From the NCBI RefSeq assembly GCF_041146795.1, contig NC_135188.1, positions 543,376 through 607,375 on the forward strand: DNA of 64,000 nt. The letters run 5' to 3'. The translations under genes and the position numbers were made by a program. Positions 57,701 through 64,000 of this stretch are shown here, one piece after another. The number at the start of each line of letters is the position of its first letter. Within the stretch, counting starts at the first letter, position 1. Below the pieces are notes generated by a model that was given only the letters and a program-made list of their open reading frames with translations, searched no databases and had not been told where the DNA came from. Origin of the DNA: Maylandia zebra. Taxonomy: Eukaryota; Chordata; Actinopteri; Cichliformes; Cichlidae.

Positions 57701-59009
57701 CTTCTTGTTACAGGCCTGTGGTGGCACTGCTGTGACTTTGGGAGTGGCTGCCATGGTTCCAGTCACACACCTTGTTAATGACAAACAACCCATCCTTCAT
57801 TGAAAAGAAACGTCACGGTGAGCTGTGGAAGTCATCCCTCCTTCTGATGGACTCACTAATGTCCTTGGCGGTCCTGACATGAAGCTCCTCCTTTAAAAGG
57901 CCGCTCGGGGATAAGGTGTCCACTTGCAGCGCAAGGACACCGGCGTCATTTGAAGGGCGGTGCGTGATCTCAGATTGCGTAGGCCGCACGAAACAGGGAT
58001 GCAACGACCTCCTTCAATCCTATCATTGCGACCGAAGCGGCCCCCTGAGCATCCACAGTCTACTCAAGCAGGGCCTCGGATAAAATAAAGTTTTCTATCT
58101 GAGTCTACAATTCACCAGTTTCTACGTTGGGGTTAAAGCTGGATCCAGACTTAAACCACAGCACTCCAATCACTTCCTTCCAAAATAAAAGACTGGTGGG
58201 AACGCTGGGATTCAGGCTTTTTTTGTTGGTTTTTGTTCTTTTTTTAAAAAGAGAGCGATCACAGCCATCATTGACATGAATGCAACATTTACAGGTACAG
58301 GGTGCATGAATGATGTCACCACCTGTAACCATGACACAGAGATACAGGTGAATAAGGTGAGTTTGATTTTTGGTTTAGGTGTCAGATCCTGTTTTCCTGC
58401 ACGATGAATCGGTGCCACTAAATCAACGGGAAAATTTGGAAACATTACACTGCTTTGTATCCGTTTAAACTCCCACACGATTTGGCATCTTGTTGCATTA
58501 CATGAGTATGTCCATTCAAAATAAAATACAATATCAAAAATGATATTTATAAAAAAAAAAAAAAAACAACTCAAGGGCTGGAAATAATCTAAAAAAATAT
58601 ATACATACACATTATATATGCATATATGATGCATATATACACACACAATGCTATACATATATATGTATATACTGTCTTTATATATAAATGTACATGTTAG
58701 ACACCGATGCTAATCATGTTGTTAGTCATGGTAACACATACCTTTGGAAAATTATTCGTGTGAGGACCAAATCTTCTTTTCTGTAACATTTTTCCTGGAC
58801 GCTCTGACTTCTGCTGCTGAGCAACAGCTCGGTGAACAAAACTAAACATCTGGTGCTTTCTCACAGGTCACCAGCAGAGATGATAACTGGGGGCTGAGTT
58901 AAGGAGAGTCAGCTAACACAGTGTGTGCACCCGCCCAGTGATGAGTTGGGATATGCCGGGTGGGGTTGTGGAGGGAGGAGGGGGTAGTTTTTGAGTATGA
59001 CAGGCTCGT
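54755..59009 (-). other. Probable long 3' untranslated region of gnb4
   Basis: There is no coding region for 4.2 kb after the gnb4 stop. A minus-strand AATAAA at 54773-54778 is a candidate distal poly-A signal. The stretch has few recognisable transposons, unlike the rest of the window, which fits a constrained UTR. A C-run plus (CA)n microsatellite sits at 55568-55610. The real 3' end could be nearer. Confidence 0.4.
55568..55610. repeat. C-run plus (CA)n microsatellite
   Basis: A run of about 15 C is followed directly by an AC dinucleotide repeat. Confidence 0.9.
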
Positions 59010-62452
<3,443 letters not shown>

Positions 62453-62639
62453 TTACTGCGCTGCACTGTCAGCCTGGTTACAACGCTCTCACTTCTTCTC
62501 CCGCTGGAAGCCTCTTCGTCCCAGGTAATGTCCCACTCTGTGGAATATTTATTACCCCAGTTACATAAAAGTCTACTGTCGGGTGGGAAAGCGCTAGAAA
62601 GAAGCAGAGGTGGGGCGGCTAAATGTATCGGCAGCAAAA

Positions 62640-63960
62640 ATAGCCCCGAGAAAAGGTGGAGTCAGAGATGGGTACGATAGGGCGAGATCTACAGATGGTG
62701 CAGATGCACAAACAGCTGGAACCCCTCCCTCCTATCCTGACTGGGTGTTTCCATCTCTCCGGGGACAGGAAGTAGCTTGTTGGTGCTGCGGTACAAATCA
62801 AGAGGAGAGCTATCATGCTCAAATGTCAGTAGCTGTATACAAAACAAACAGTGGCCACCTGCAGGGTCACCTGGAGGGTGCGAGGCACACCCAGGCACAC
62901 ATTCACACCTACACACCAACGAGGACACACCTGTGCATCTGAGCAGAACCTTCTAATGAAACTGCATCTTATGTTAATAAAAACTACTAACTACAAAAAC
63001 AGAGACACTTATTAATCTGTATCTACCAACGTATTGCCTAAGGATTAGTGATGTGCATGCACACTCATGGTGACATTAACTGCTCCGTCTCAGTGCTCAT
63101 AACTGCAGCAAACCGTTAAAAAGGCAGTTTGTAAGCTTGAATTCATCGAGCACTCAGTGCATGTAGCGACAGCTGAAGATTTCCTCACTGGTAAAATTTG
63201 AAATATATTAATTATTTTTAAAAATGTTCTGATTTTAGGAACTTACAAACTGCATCCTTAAGAAGATTATTAAATAAGCTGTGGTAGCTGCGATTACTAT
63301 TGTGCTCACAGTAAAACGGTGCTCGTCCCATGTATGGTGGTATTAGTCATATTAATAGACAGGTAGCAGTAAAAACATGAACAGCAGTAGTGGTAGTAGT
63401 TTAGCCCCACACCTGGGACTGTCGTCACTGCACCAGTGCATTGCATTGGAAGACAGACACAAAGAAAGAGAGTGACACACACACACAAAGATACAATTTT
63501 TAACAGCAATAAATACGAGAGGTTGTGAACCTCACGACTGTAAATTCATTTTTGCTGTGCAGCACACTTTCACCTGGAGCTTGTGTTGGTCTACAAACTG
63601 TTAATAAATGTTGTATAAATGAAGCATCAACAGAGATTAACCCAGGATGTGACTGAGGATTTATGGTTATGACTGCTTTCTAAAGGTGTGTTCATATTTG
63701 ATTTCAATAAAAAGCAGACCATCAGCCCCACAGGCAGACTCCATGTAGTCTGACCACGGTCATTCTGTTACTGACCAACCAGAACTCAAATTCAGTGCCA
63801 GCACTGCCAGCTAGAGACAAAGCAGATCAACTACTGCCAATTCAGAAAAGATGCCATCAGGCGAAGCAGCATCTCAGTGAATACAAGTCCAACATTCACT
63901 GCTCTGGACTCCTCCAGCAGAAAACAGCTGAGTGATTAATGTACGAATGCTCCAATACAA
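62640..63960. other. gnb4 intron, no exon recognised
   Basis: I searched the minus strand for the preceding gnb4 exons, including the QMRTRRTLRGH-type segment, and found none. The stretch is therefore intron, with no defined repeat. Confidence 0.5.
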
Positions 63961-63979
63961 CAAAAACCAAAGCCGTAGT

Positions 63980-64000
63980 AAGTAGAGATGGACCGATCCG
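63980..64000. mobile_element. Possible start of another hAT-like element, cut by the window end
   Basis: The last bases read TAGAGATGGACCGATCCG, which resembles terminal sequences of fish hAT-type elements. Only about 20 bases are available. Confidence 0.25.

Overview
The window is nuclear genomic DNA from a teleost fish, probably a percomorph such as a cichlid. The evidence is multi-exon genes with GT-AG introns, orthologues of vertebrate proteins at normal vertebrate lengths, and a dense load of fish-type transposable elements. The species cannot be fixed from the sequence alone.

Layout. About 1-12.9 kb is gene-free and full of nested repeats: a retroposon carrying a small membrane-protein ORF, a poly-A-tailed retroposon, two hammerhead-ribozyme motifs separated by a young LTR element, an internally deleted endonuclease-type LINE inside a (TA)n tract, and an LTR-like leader. 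Five protein-coding genes follow. clcc1 (minus, 12951-18774) encodes the ER chloride-channel-like protein. ftsj3 (minus, 19946-29084) encodes the nucleolar rRNA 2'-O-methyltransferase (Spb1 homologue). plaat1 (minus, 30756-34520) encodes a phospholipase A/acyltransferase of the H-rev107 group. mfn1 (plus, 41341-52962) encodes the mitochondrial outer-membrane fusion GTPase. gnb4 (minus, 59010-62339, 5' exons outside the window) encodes a G-protein beta subunit. I reconstructed the exon chains by splice sites and reading phase, and every chain closes in frame.

The genes do not form a pathway. mfn1 and gnb4 lie tail to tail, as MFN1 and GNB4 do in human 3q26. clcc1, ftsj3 and plaat1 are a fish-side neighbourhood whose human orthologues sit on other chromosomes.

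The introns and intergenic spaces hold three hAT-type non-autonomous DNA transposons with perfect 8-bp target duplications, a dead Tc1/mariner, several 5'-truncated LINE tails, a tRNA-derived SINE and microsatellites. The most unusual observations are: (a) two hammerhead self-cleaving ribozyme folds with different but fully compensating helices, each downstream of a TATAAAAG box; (b) a roughly 1.1-kb dispersed retroposon with a two-helix membrane-protein ORF and no reverse transcriptase; (c) a gag-only LTR element with almost identical LTRs; (d) a probable GC-AG intron in ftsj3.
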